Positions 1 to 7,309 of a stretch of 64,000 nucleotides of DNA are shown here, one piece after another. The notes under the pieces were generated by a model. The model did no database searches and had not been told where the DNA came from. It saw only the letters and a program-made list of their open reading frames with translations. The DNA is taken from assembly GCF_029395675.1 (NCBI RefSeq), contig NZ_CP115184.1:2294001-2358000 (forward strand), written 5' to 3'. Each line of letters opens with the position of its first letter. Position 1 is the first letter of the stretch. The translations under genes were made by a program, and so were the position numbers. Source of the stretch: Janibacter cremeus (lineage in GTDB: Bacteria; Actinomycetota; Actinomycetes; Actinomycetales; Dermatophilaceae).

Positions 1-152
1 CCAGGACCTTCACCACCCGCCAGGCAGCGGCGATCTACCAGCGCTCGGCGGGCCACCTGCCCAAGCCGATGCGCGAGGACATCGAGGAGGAGCTGAGCGA
101 AGGCGGTCGCAACGCCGACGAGATCAGCAAGCACAGCCGCAAGCGCTCCTGA
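1..152 (+). CDS. C-terminal end of an unrecognised protein (partial)
   Basis: Only the last 49 codons are present (reading from base 3, stop TGA at 150-152). The tail is hydrophilic and charged, with EDIEEELSEGG and ending HSRKRS. I do not recognise the family. It ends 1 nt before the GTG of the quinone oxidoreductase, so the two are probably co-transcribed and translationally coupled. No domain or function can be assigned from this fragment. Confidence 0.6.
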   Translation, partial: RTFTTRQAAAIYQRSAGHLPKPMREDIEEELSEGGRNADEISKHSRKRS

Positions 153-153
153 C

Positions 154-1131
154 GTGCGGGGCATCTCGATCACCAAGCCCGGGGACGCCGACGTCCTGCA
201 GGCCACCGAGGTCGACGACCCCCGCCCGCAGTCGGGGCAGGTCGTCGTCGACACGGTCGCCGCGGGGGTCAACCGGGCCGACATCATGCAACGCAAGGGG
301 CTCTACCCCCCGCCGAAGGGGGCCTCCCCCCTTCCCGGTCTGGAGGTCTCGGGCACGGTCCGCGAGGTCGGCCCCGACGTCGAGGGCTGGTCCGTCGGCG
401 ACGAGGTCTGCGCGCTCGTCGACGGCGGCGGCTACGCCGAGCAGGTCCTCGTGCCGGCCGCCCAGCTGCTGCCGGTCCCCCGGGGTGTCTCCGTGCGCGA
501 TGCGGCCGGGCTGCCCGAGGTGGCCTGCACGGTCTGGTCCAACGTCTTCATGACCGCGAACCTGCAGCCGGGTGAGGTCTTCCTCGTCCACGGCGGCTCC
601 TCGGGCATCGGCACGATGGCGATCCAGCTGGCCAAGGCCGCCGGAGCCACGGTCGCCGTGACCGCCGGCACCGAGGAGAAGCTGGCCTTCTGTCGCGAGC
701 TCGGCGCGGACATCGCGGTCAACTACCGCGAGCAGGACTTCGTCGAGGAGGTCCGGAGCGCGACCGACGGGCACGGCGCGGACGTCATCCTCGACGTCAT
801 GGGCGCGAAGTACCTGCCCCGCAATGTCGACCTCCTGGCAACGAACGGCCGGCTGGTCGTCATCGGACTCATGGGCGGTCGCACGGGTGAGCTCGACCTC
901 GGGAAGATGCTGAGCAAGCGTGCCGCCGTCATCGCGACCTCGCTGCGGGCCCGTCCGCCCGAGGAGAAGGCCACCATCGTCGCCGCCGTGCGCGAGCACG
1001 TGTGGCCACTCATCGACGACGGCGCTGTCCGCCCGATCATCCAGGGCACCCACCCGCTGGACCGGGCGGCCGACGCGCACCGTGAGCTCGAGGCCAGCGG
1101 CCACATCGGCAAGATCCTGCTCACCCCCTGA
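154..1131 (+). CDS. NAD(P)H:quinone oxidoreductase, zinc-independent MDR family
   Basis: The 325-residue protein is a medium-chain dehydrogenase/reductase of the quinone oxidoreductase (PIG3/QOR) type, expected to reduce quinones or enones with NADPH in the cytoplasm. The N-terminal GroES-like part contains AAGVNRADIMQRKGLYPPP, typical of the subfamily, and the central Rossmann motif VHGGSSGIGTMAIQLAK binds the nucleotide. Zinc-ligand Cys/His clusters of true alcohol dehydrogenases are absent. GTG at 154 directly follows the previous stop (TGAcGTG), favouring this start. Substrate is not predictable from sequence. Confidence 0.9.
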   Translation: MRGISITKPGDADVLQATEVDDPRPQSGQVVVDTVAAGVNRADIMQRKGLYPPPKGASPLPGLEVSGTVREVGPDVEGWSVGDEVCALVDGGGYAEQVLVPAAQLLPVPRGVSVRDAAGLPEVACTVWSNVFMTANLQPGEVFLVHGGSSGIGTMAIQLAKAAGATVAVTAGTEEKLAFCRELGADIAVNYREQDFVEEVRSATDGHGADVILDVMGAKYLPRNVDLLATNGRLVVIGLMGGRTGELDLGKMLSKRAAVIATSLRARPPEEKATIVAAVREHVWPLIDDGAVRPIIQGTHPLDRAADAHRELEASGHIGKILLTP

Positions 1132-1134
1132 CGC

Positions 1135-1240
1135 GCAGGAGCCCAAGCAGTTGCGAGGTGGGCACCTCCCCCTTCGCAGGAGCCTAAGCAGTTGCGAGGT
1201 GGGCGCCTCCCCCTTCGCAGGAGCCTAAGCAGTTGCGGGG
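1135..1240. repeat. 41-bp tandem repeat, 2.6 copies
   Basis: Copies start at 1135, 1176 and 1217. The first two differ at only two positions and the third is truncated after 24 nt. Each full copy carries GAGGTGGGCACCTC (or GCGCCTC), a small dyad, followed by CCCCCTTCG. The array lies between convergent genes and its last copy forms the final codons and TAG stop of the leftward ABC ATPase gene. Confidence 0.9.
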
Positions 1241-1944
1241 GTGAGGTGGCCGTCGTCGAGGCGCCAGACCGCGTGGGCCACCTCGGCGACCTCGGGGTCA
1301 TGGGTCGCCAGCAGGACGATCCCGCCACGTCGGGCGACCTCCTGCAGCAGCGCGACCACCCGCTCGCGGGTGTCGTGGTCGAGCTCGGAGGTGGGCTCGT
1401 CGGCGAGGAGGAGCACACCCCCTTCGTCCAGGCGAAGGGAGGCCAGGGCCAGTCCGCGGGCGACGGCCACCCGCTGGCGCTGCCCACCGGACAGCTCCTC
1501 GGCGAGGTGGCTGCCGTGCTCTCCCAGGCCGACCGCCGCGAGCGCCTCGTCGGCCCGCCTCATCGCATCGGCGCCGGCCGTCCCGGCCGCCAGGAGCGGG
1601 ACGGTGACGTTGTCGCGGGCCGTGAGCACCTCCGCCAGGGCGCTGCCCTGCGGGATGAGCACGGCGCCCGCCGCCCGGGCCGACTCCTCGTCCTCGAGGG
1701 TCCGGGCGCCGAGCGACACGGTGCCGTCGGTCCGGTCGGGCGCGAGCAGGCCCCCGACGGCCCACAGCAGTGAGGTCTTCCCCGCACCGGAGTGGCCCGT
1801 GACCGCGGTGACCTCCCCGGCGCGGGCGGTCGCGTGGACGTCGCCGAGCGCGCTCACGTCGCCGTAGGCCACCCCCAGCCCCTCGATCACGAGGTCGGCG
1901 GGTGCCTGCCCCGTGGCGGGCCGCGCCCGCGTGGTCCGCCTCAC
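1225..1944 (-). CDS. ABC transporter ATP-binding protein (second ATPase of FtsX-type exporter)
   Basis: About 239 residues. It has a complete ATPase core: Walker A GHSGAGKTS, signature LSGGQRQRV, Walker B VLLLADEPTSELD, and an H-loop LLATHDPEV, as in the LolD/MacB class that energises FtsX-type permeases. An upstream in-frame GTG at 1974 exists, but GTG at 1944 overlaps the preceding TGA as GTGA and is preceded by a perfect GAGGAGG Shine-Dalgarno, so it is chosen. It is the last gene of a three-gene leftward operon; its 3' end is made of a 41-bp tandem repeat. Confidence 0.88.
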   Translation of the reverse strand: MRRTTRARPATGQAPADLVIEGLGVAYGDVSALGDVHATARAGEVTAVTGHSGAGKTSLLWAVGGLLAPDRTDGTVSLGARTLEDEESARAAGAVLIPQGSALAEVLTARDNVTVPLLAAGTAGADAMRRADEALAAVGLGEHGSHLAEELSGGQRQRVAVARGLALASLRLDEGGVLLLADEPTSELDHDTRERVVALLQEVARRGGIVLLATHDPEVAEVAHAVWRLDDGHLTPATA

Positions 1945-2774
1945 CGTTCCTCCTCGCCGGGCATCAGCAGCCACCCGTTCTCGCCCCGGTGCACCCGCAC
2001 CAGCGTCCCGGGAGGGAAGGCGTCCAGCGCCGGCGCCGGCAGGGGCAGCGAGCCGTCCGCGGCGACGACGGAGTACTCCTCGCCACTGCGGCCCTCACCC
2101 CCGACACGCCCGTCCCGGATGGTCACCGTGCGCGGGAAGGCCCGCGCGACGTCCGGGTCGTGGGTGACGACGACGACCGTCGTGCCGAGCGTGCGGCCGA
2201 TCTCGGCGAGGGCCTCGAGGACGACGTCGCGGGACTCGTGGTCGAGCTGGCTCGTCGGCTCGTCCCCGAGGAGCAGACCGGGGCCGCCGGCGAGGGCGAC
2301 TCCGAGTGCGGCCAGCTGCTGCTGCCCGGGGGTGAGCCGATCGAGCTTCTCGTCCGCGACGTCGGTCAGCCCGAGGAGGGCGACGAGGTCGTCCACGGCC
2401 GGGACCTCCCGGCCGCTCCGGCGGGCCGGCTGCTGCGCGAAGTCGATGTTGCCCCGGGTGCTCAGCCACGGCAGGTGATTGCGCTCGGCACCCTGCAGGA
2501 TGATGCCGACGTCGCCGGCCCGGAAGGCGTCGATCTCGGCCTCCGTCATCGCCGACAGCTCGTGGTCACCGATGTGGATGCGTCCCGCGCTGGGACGCAG
2601 CAGCCCGCCGAAGAGCGCGAGCAGGGTCGACTTCCCCGCGCCGCTCGGACCGAGCAGCGCGATCCGCTCCCCCGCCGCGACGGTGAGGTCGACCCCGGAG
2701 AGTGCTGCCACGTCGTGGCCCTCGGCCCGGTAGATGTGCACCAGTCCGTGGGTGCGCAGCGGCAGCCCGGTCAT
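1941..2774 (-). CDS. ABC transporter ATP-binding protein (first ATPase of FtsX-type exporter)
   Basis: The 277-residue ATPase has Walker A LGPSGAGKST, the signature region LTPGQQQLAALGVAL, Walker B LLLGDEPTSQLD and HDPDVARAF. The signature LTPGQQQ deviates from the canonical LSGGQ at two positions, while the partner ATPase is canonical. That asymmetry suggests a heterodimer with one degenerate site. ATG at 2774 overlaps the permease stop as ATGA, which decides the start over a longer in-frame extension. It probably powers the large permease encoded just upstream. Confidence 0.88.
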   Translation of the reverse strand: MTGLPLRTHGLVHIYRAEGHDVAALSGVDLTVAAGERIALLGPSGAGKSTLLALFGGLLRPSAGRIHIGDHELSAMTEAEIDAFRAGDVGIILQGAERNHLPWLSTRGNIDFAQQPARRSGREVPAVDDLVALLGLTDVADEKLDRLTPGQQQLAALGVALAGGPGLLLGDEPTSQLDHESRDVVLEALAEIGRTLGTTVVVVTHDPDVARAFPRTVTIRDGRVGGEGRSGEEYSVVAADGSLPLPAPALDAFPPGTLVRVHRGENGWLLMPGEEER

Positions 2775-5700
2775 GACGCCCCGCCCCTGACGGCGGCGGG
2801 GCTGACCCGCCGCGCCACCGCGGCCGCGATGACCAGGGCGAGGACGAGCAGCACGACGGCGACCCCGGCCGTGGCGGCGAGCACGGCCGGCCACGCCGGC
2901 GAGAGATCGAGCCCGGGGACGGCGGCCGGTTCGGTGAAGAAGGGGATCGACGGCAGCGCGATCCGCGCACCGACCAGGGCGGTGCCGGCCCCCAGCAGCA
3001 CCCCGACGGCCACGCCGGCCATGTGCTCCGTGCGCAGGGCGCGGGCGATGTCACGGTGCGGGACGCCGCTGATCCGCAGGGCAGCGAGGTCGCGGACGGC
3101 GGCCCGCCACCCGGTGATGGCGAGGACCACCAGCACGAGCGCGGCGAGGAGCACCGCCAGGACGCCACCGATGAGCGCCAGCTGCAGGCCCCACCCGGAG
3201 GCGGACTCGTCGAACGCCCGGTCGGCCTCCTGCGTGGTCGCGATGGAGCGGACCGTCACGCCGTCGTCGGCGAGCACCTCGCGCACCCGCTCCAGGGCCG
3301 CGGGCGAGGCATCGGCGAGCCAGATCCGGCTCTCGGCGCGGGTCGCCAGCTCGCCGCTGACGCGGGCCAGCGCGGGAAGGGAGAGCAGCACCCCCCGATC
3401 GGTCACGGACGGCAGCGCCGTCACGTGCCGAGCGACCTCGATCTGCGTCTGGCCACCGGCGACGTCGATGACCTCGCTGACGTCGCCGACCGCGAGATCG
3501 TCGGTCGAGACGATGGCGGGAAGGGGGTGGGGCACGTCGGTCACGGACGTCGAGACGTCCGCACCGTCGGCCGCGCCGACATCGAGGCGCAGCGTGTCCC
3601 CCTTCGTGCTCGTGTCGACACCGAGGCCGCTCTCGTCGCGGCTGGAGCTCCACGTGCCCTCGCCGGTCACGGGGAGCGGCTCACCACCGACGGCCAGGTC
3701 GGTGACGCTGACAGTGCCGTGCACCTGCGAGCCGGTCGACCCCGAGACGGCCAGGGTCAGACCGGCCAGCCGGCAACGGTCGGAGCAGAAGAGGGAGGTG
3801 TCGACCTCGGTGCGCCCCTGCGCCTTCGGGCCGAGGGTCGCCAGGGCGGTCGAGCGCCGGCTGCCGTCGGGGGTGGTCATCTCCACCCGCAGCTCGGGCG
3901 GCTCGCTGCTGTCACGGGCCTCGAGGTCCCACTCGACGGTGGCCGTCGTCGGACCGGCCGGCAGGATGATCGGCTCCTGCTCGGGGAGCGCGAGCGCGTC
4001 CAGGCCGGCCGCGGGCACGGTCGAGGGGTGCGCCACTCCCGGCAGCCGCTCCGGGTCGACCGCGATCGTCGCCGCCGACGTCTCGCTGTGGGGGCGGATC
4101 ACGGCCACGGGGGCGGCCTCGATGCCGACCTCCTCGAGGGTGTCCGCTGCGGCCATGAGCGCCGGCGCGGTGGCCGTGGTGACGGTCACGACCGCGGGCG
4201 CCCCCGTCTCGAGCTGGGCCCGGGCGAGCCGGTTGTGGTCGGCGACCACCACCGCATCGGCGCCGAAGACGGCGATGGCCGAGGCCACGGTCGTCACGAC
4301 GAGCACCCGACGTGCCGCCGGGCGACGACCGATGCCGCGTCCGGAGATGACCGCGGCGACCCGCCCCCGGCGCACGGCCGCACGGGCCCGGCGCGCGGCG
4401 ATCCGGGGGACGAGGCGCGCCGCGAGGACCCCGACGGCGACGGCCAGCAGGGTCGGCGTCGCCAGTGCGGCCAGGCCGCTGAGGGCACCGATCGCCAGCC
4501 CACCGACACCGAGGAGGGCGAGGACGACGACCACGACGTCGACCACGAGCGAGCTCCCGGCGGACCGGGGCCGGACGGAGCGCAGGAGGTCGTTGACCGG
4601 CTCGCGCAGCACCGGACGGGCCGCGAGGTACACGGCCAGCACGGAGACGGCGAGCGCCCCCAGGAGCCACGGGAGCACGCTGACGGGGACCTCGAAGGGC
4701 ATCCCGCTCGGCAGCATCACCGCTCGCACGGCCACCGCGAGACCGAGCGCGGCGACGAAGCCGAGGGGCAGACCGAGCAGCACCGGGATCGTCAGCTCGG
4801 TCAGCAGCAGCCGCCGGGCACCGGAGCGCGAGCGCCCGCGCAGACGGACCAGGGCCACGTCGTGCCGCCGCTGGTCCACGGCCGCCTGGGCCACGAGGAA
4901 GAGGACGAGGACGGACAGCAGCGCCAGCTGGACCATCACGAAGGGGACGATGACCGCCGTCTGGCCCCGGCCGGTGCTGATGCCGTCGACGAGCTGCCGG
5001 ACGGAGTCGTCCACCCGCAGCTCGGGATGCTCCTCCCCGAGACGCGCCGCTGCGGCGGCGGCCCGTGGCATCGACTCGAGCGTGGCCGCATCGGCATCGA
5101 GCGGCAGGACCACGCTCGCGACGGCCCGCGGCAGCGTCTCCGCGAACGTCGACTCGGCCGTGAGGAAGTCGTCGACGCCCGGCACGTGGTCCATGTCTGT
5201 CTGCGGCACCCCGGACTTGCCGTCCGGACGGTCACCGAGCCAGTAGCCGGGAGCATCCCGCGCCACCTCGTAGACGCCGACGACGGTCAGTCCGACGGGC
5301 GGCGGGTCGGGCTCGAACCGGGTGTACTTCTCCTGGCCGATCTCGAAGGTCGTCCCGGGCTGCCACCCCCAGGCCTTCGCATCCGGGCCGGAGACGATGA
5401 TCTCGCCGGCCGCCGACGGGCAGTCGCCCACGATCTCGAGGTGGTCGCACACCCCTGTGCGGGAGCGCAGCACCATGGGCGAGGGCTTCTTGCCCTCCTG
5501 CGGGACGACCGTGGTGCCGTGCCGCATGGCCTCGATCGGCTCCTCGGACACCCTCGTCAGGTCACGCGGGAGGAGCTCGGTGACCTCCGAGGGCAGGGTC
5601 GTGCGCTGCTCGGACGTGCGGCCCCGGGTGATGGCCGTGGCCGACACGACGGGGCCGGCCTCCTCGACGGCGACCCGCAGCAGACCCTGGTCGACGCTGC

Positions 5701-5800
5701 GGGCGAAGACGGGGGCGAAGACCGCGCACGTGGCCACCAGTGCCGACACGAGGGCAAGGGCGATGACCTGCCCTGTGCGGTGCCGCAACGCTGCCCACAT
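2771..5800 (-). CDS. Large FtsX/MacB-type ABC permease (about 1009 residues)
   Basis: The protein begins with a membrane anchor (VIALALVSALVATCAVFAPVFA), has a long extracytoplasmic region, then a block of membrane helices around VIVPFVMVQLALLSVLVLFLVAQ, a second extracytoplasmic domain, and a C-terminal helix group ending VLLVLALVIAAAVARRVSP. This duplicated FtsX layout is typical of actinobacterial exporters of lipids, peptides or antibiotics. ATG at 5800 follows GGAAGGGG at suitable spacing; an open frame extends further upstream but into non-coding-like sequence and the IS. It is first in the operon with two ATPases. Substrate unknown. Confidence 0.85.
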   Translation of the reverse strand: MWAALRHRTGQVIALALVSALVATCAVFAPVFARSVDQGLLRVAVEEAGPVVSATAITRGRTSEQRTTLPSEVTELLPRDLTRVSEEPIEAMRHGTTVVPQEGKKPSPMVLRSRTGVCDHLEIVGDCPSAAGEIIVSGPDAKAWGWQPGTTFEIGQEKYTRFEPDPPPVGLTVVGVYEVARDAPGYWLGDRPDGKSGVPQTDMDHVPGVDDFLTAESTFAETLPRAVASVVLPLDADAATLESMPRAAAAAARLGEEHPELRVDDSVRQLVDGISTGRGQTAVIVPFVMVQLALLSVLVLFLVAQAAVDQRRHDVALVRLRGRSRSGARRLLLTELTIPVLLGLPLGFVAALGLAVAVRAVMLPSGMPFEVPVSVLPWLLGALAVSVLAVYLAARPVLREPVNDLLRSVRPRSAGSSLVVDVVVVVLALLGVGGLAIGALSGLAALATPTLLAVAVGVLAARLVPRIAARRARAAVRRGRVAAVISGRGIGRRPAARRVLVVTTVASAIAVFGADAVVVADHNRLARAQLETGAPAVVTVTTATAPALMAAADTLEEVGIEAAPVAVIRPHSETSAATIAVDPERLPGVAHPSTVPAAGLDALALPEQEPIILPAGPTTATVEWDLEARDSSEPPELRVEMTTPDGSRRSTALATLGPKAQGRTEVDTSLFCSDRCRLAGLTLAVSGSTGSQVHGTVSVTDLAVGGEPLPVTGEGTWSSSRDESGLGVDTSTKGDTLRLDVGAADGADVSTSVTDVPHPLPAIVSTDDLAVGDVSEVIDVAGGQTQIEVARHVTALPSVTDRGVLLSLPALARVSGELATRAESRIWLADASPAALERVREVLADDGVTVRSIATTQEADRAFDESASGWGLQLALIGGVLAVLLAALVLVVLAITGWRAAVRDLAALRISGVPHRDIARALRTEHMAGVAVGVLLGAGTALVGARIALPSIPFFTEPAAVPGLDLSPAWPAVLAATAGVAVVLLVLALVIAAAVARRVSPAAVRGGAS

Positions 5801-5900
5801 CGACGTGGTCCCCTTCCGTGCCGCGCGCAACCTTATGCAGTCGGCGCGGGTTTGTGGAGCGGCGCGCCCCTCCGAGTGCCCGCCGGTCGATGTATTCCGG

Positions 5901-5914
5901 CGTCCTCGCACCCG
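5901..5914. repeat. Target-site duplication, left copy
   Basis: CGTCCTCGCACCCG, identical to 7246-7259. It abuts the TGT end of the IS. Confidence 0.88.
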
Positions 5915-7245
5915 TGTGATTTGAAGGGACATGCCTGACAGGTATGTGAAGAGACATCGCTGACAACCGGGGGCTCGGTAGCGGCCCGGAAGATGGGCTG
6001 CATGAGTCAGCAGGCGGTCTCGGTGGAAGTTCGGTTGGCGGTCGGTGCTCACGCTGTCTTGGAGGATGCCTCGGGGACCTCGGTGAGCGAGCTGTGCAAG
6101 CAGCAGGGCATCTCGCGGGATACGTACTACCGGTATCGGCGCCGGATGCGCGAAGAGGGCGTTCAAGGTTTGATCCCGCGCTCGAGGCGGCCGAACAACT
6201 CGCCCAGGGCCACGGACGCTGACACGGTCGCGGCGGTGCTCGACAAGCACGACGAGCTGGTTGCAGAGGGCTGGGACGGCGGGGCCATGTCGGTGCACGA
6301 TTGGCTCACCCTGGCGGGCGTGGAGGTCCCCTCGGCGCGCACCTGCCACAAGATCCTGACCGACCACGGGCGCACCGAGCCGACACCGTCCAAGCGGCCC
6401 AAGTCCAGCTACCGCCGCTTCGAGGCGATGAAACCCAACGGGGTGTGGCAGCTGGACGGGCACGAGGTCAAGCTCACCGAGGGCAAGGGCGTCGTGCTGC
6501 GCTTCCAGGACGACCACTCCCGCATGCTGATGGCCTCACGCGCCGCCAGCGCCGAAACGGGCGAGGACACCTGGAAATGCATGGTCGCCGCTATGGACCG
6601 CCACGCAAAGCCGGCGTTCATCCAGTGCGACAACAGCACGGCCTTCACCGCCCGGCTGATCAAGGGCGGGGGCTACTCCATCCTGGAGGCTCGCCTGCAC
6701 CGCATCGGGGTCGGGATGATCAACTCCAGCCCCAAGCACCCGCAGACCAACGGCAAGAAGGAACGCGAGTGGCAGACGCTGGAGCAGTGGCTCAGAGCGC
6801 GTGAGCGCGCCACGGACCTACCCGAGCTGCAACGCCTGCTCGATGCCTACGACCTGATCTTCAACACCGAACGCCCGCACCAGGGCATCGCCGGAAGCAC
6901 GCCCGCGCGGCGCTACGCAGCCACCGACAAGGCCCTTCCAGACCCTGAGCAGCTCAAGGAACGCCAGTTCGTGCGTGAGGTCACTCTGCCCCCGGCCGGG
7001 TACTTCGACCTGCCCGGAGCCCGGGTCAGCCTCGGCGTCGCCTGGGCCGGCGCGACCCTGCACTACCTCATCGACCAGGACCACGCCGTCCTCTTCCACG
7101 AAGAACGCATCCTGGGACACATCCAACTCGACCCGGACAAGATCACCACGCCCAAAACCGGCCGCACGTACTATCGAGTCGAAGCACGCCCCTGACTGTC
7201 AGACATGTCCCTTCACGACTGTCCGACATGTCCCTTCACAGGACA
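5915..7245 (+). mobile_element. Complete IS481-family insertion sequence, 1331 bp
   Basis: The element begins TGT and ends ACA, as IS481-family elements do, and is flanked by a 14-bp perfect direct repeat. The terminal inverted repeats match over about 27 nt around TGAAGGGACATG (5922 on the left; complement at 7227-7238 on the right). A second, subterminal copy of this motif occurs at each end (5947, TGAAGAGACATC, and 7204-7215), probably a repeated transposase-binding site. One intact DDE transposase gene fills the element. Perfect ends and target copies suggest recent insertion. Confidence 0.9.
5993..7195 (+). CDS. IS481-family DDE transposase
   Basis: The 400-residue protein has an N-terminal helix-turn-helix (SVSELCKQQGISRDTYYRYR), then an rve-type DDE core. 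The catalytic acids are likely the Asp of WQLDGHEV, the Asp of FIQCDNSTAFT, and the Glu of QTNGKKEREW. The NTERPHQGI motif near residue 290 is typical of the family. No frameshift or stop interrupts it. An alternative ATG nine bases downstream (6002) is possible. It catalyses movement of the surrounding element. Confidence 0.93.
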   Translation: MGCMSQQAVSVEVRLAVGAHAVLEDASGTSVSELCKQQGISRDTYYRYRRRMREEGVQGLIPRSRRPNNSPRATDADTVAAVLDKHDELVAEGWDGGAMSVHDWLTLAGVEVPSARTCHKILTDHGRTEPTPSKRPKSSYRRFEAMKPNGVWQLDGHEVKLTEGKGVVLRFQDDHSRMLMASRAASAETGEDTWKCMVAAMDRHAKPAFIQCDNSTAFTARLIKGGGYSILEARLHRIGVGMINSSPKHPQTNGKKEREWQTLEQWLRARERATDLPELQRLLDAYDLIFNTERPHQGIAGSTPARRYAATDKALPDPEQLKERQFVREVTLPPAGYFDLPGARVSLGVAWAGATLHYLIDQDHAVLFHEERILGHIQLDPDKITTPKTGRTYYRVEARP

Positions 7246-7259
7246 CGTCCTCGCACCCG
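7246..7259. repeat. Target-site duplication, right copy
   Basis: CGTCCTCGCACCCG, identical to 5901-5914, directly after the ACA end of the IS. Confidence 0.88.
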
Positions 7260-7309
7260 CGGGAATACATCGACCCAGCCACATGGGGACGCGAAGGGGG
7301 GTGGCTCGG

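Larger units (their letters stand above)
5885..7275. other. Pre-insertion hairpin split by the IS element
   Basis: GGTCGATGTATTCC (5885-5898) and its exact reverse complement GGAATACATCGACC (7262-7275) lie outside the two target-site copies. Removing the IS and one target copy rebuilds a 14-bp perfect stem with an 18-nt loop containing CGTCCTCGCACCCG. The hairpin sat downstream of the leftward FAD dehydrogenase gene, so it was probably its terminator. Confidence 0.8.

Noticed and set aside
1945-1974. GTG 1974 as start of the second ABC ATPase
   Set aside because: It would overlap the upstream gene by 34 nt; GTG 1944 has a perfect Shine-Dalgarno and a 4-nt overlap.
5800-6517. Longer start for the FtsX permease reaching into the IS
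   Set aside because: The extra sequence has no coding character and crosses the IS border; the ATG at 5800 has a Shine-Dalgarno and begins a clean signal anchor.
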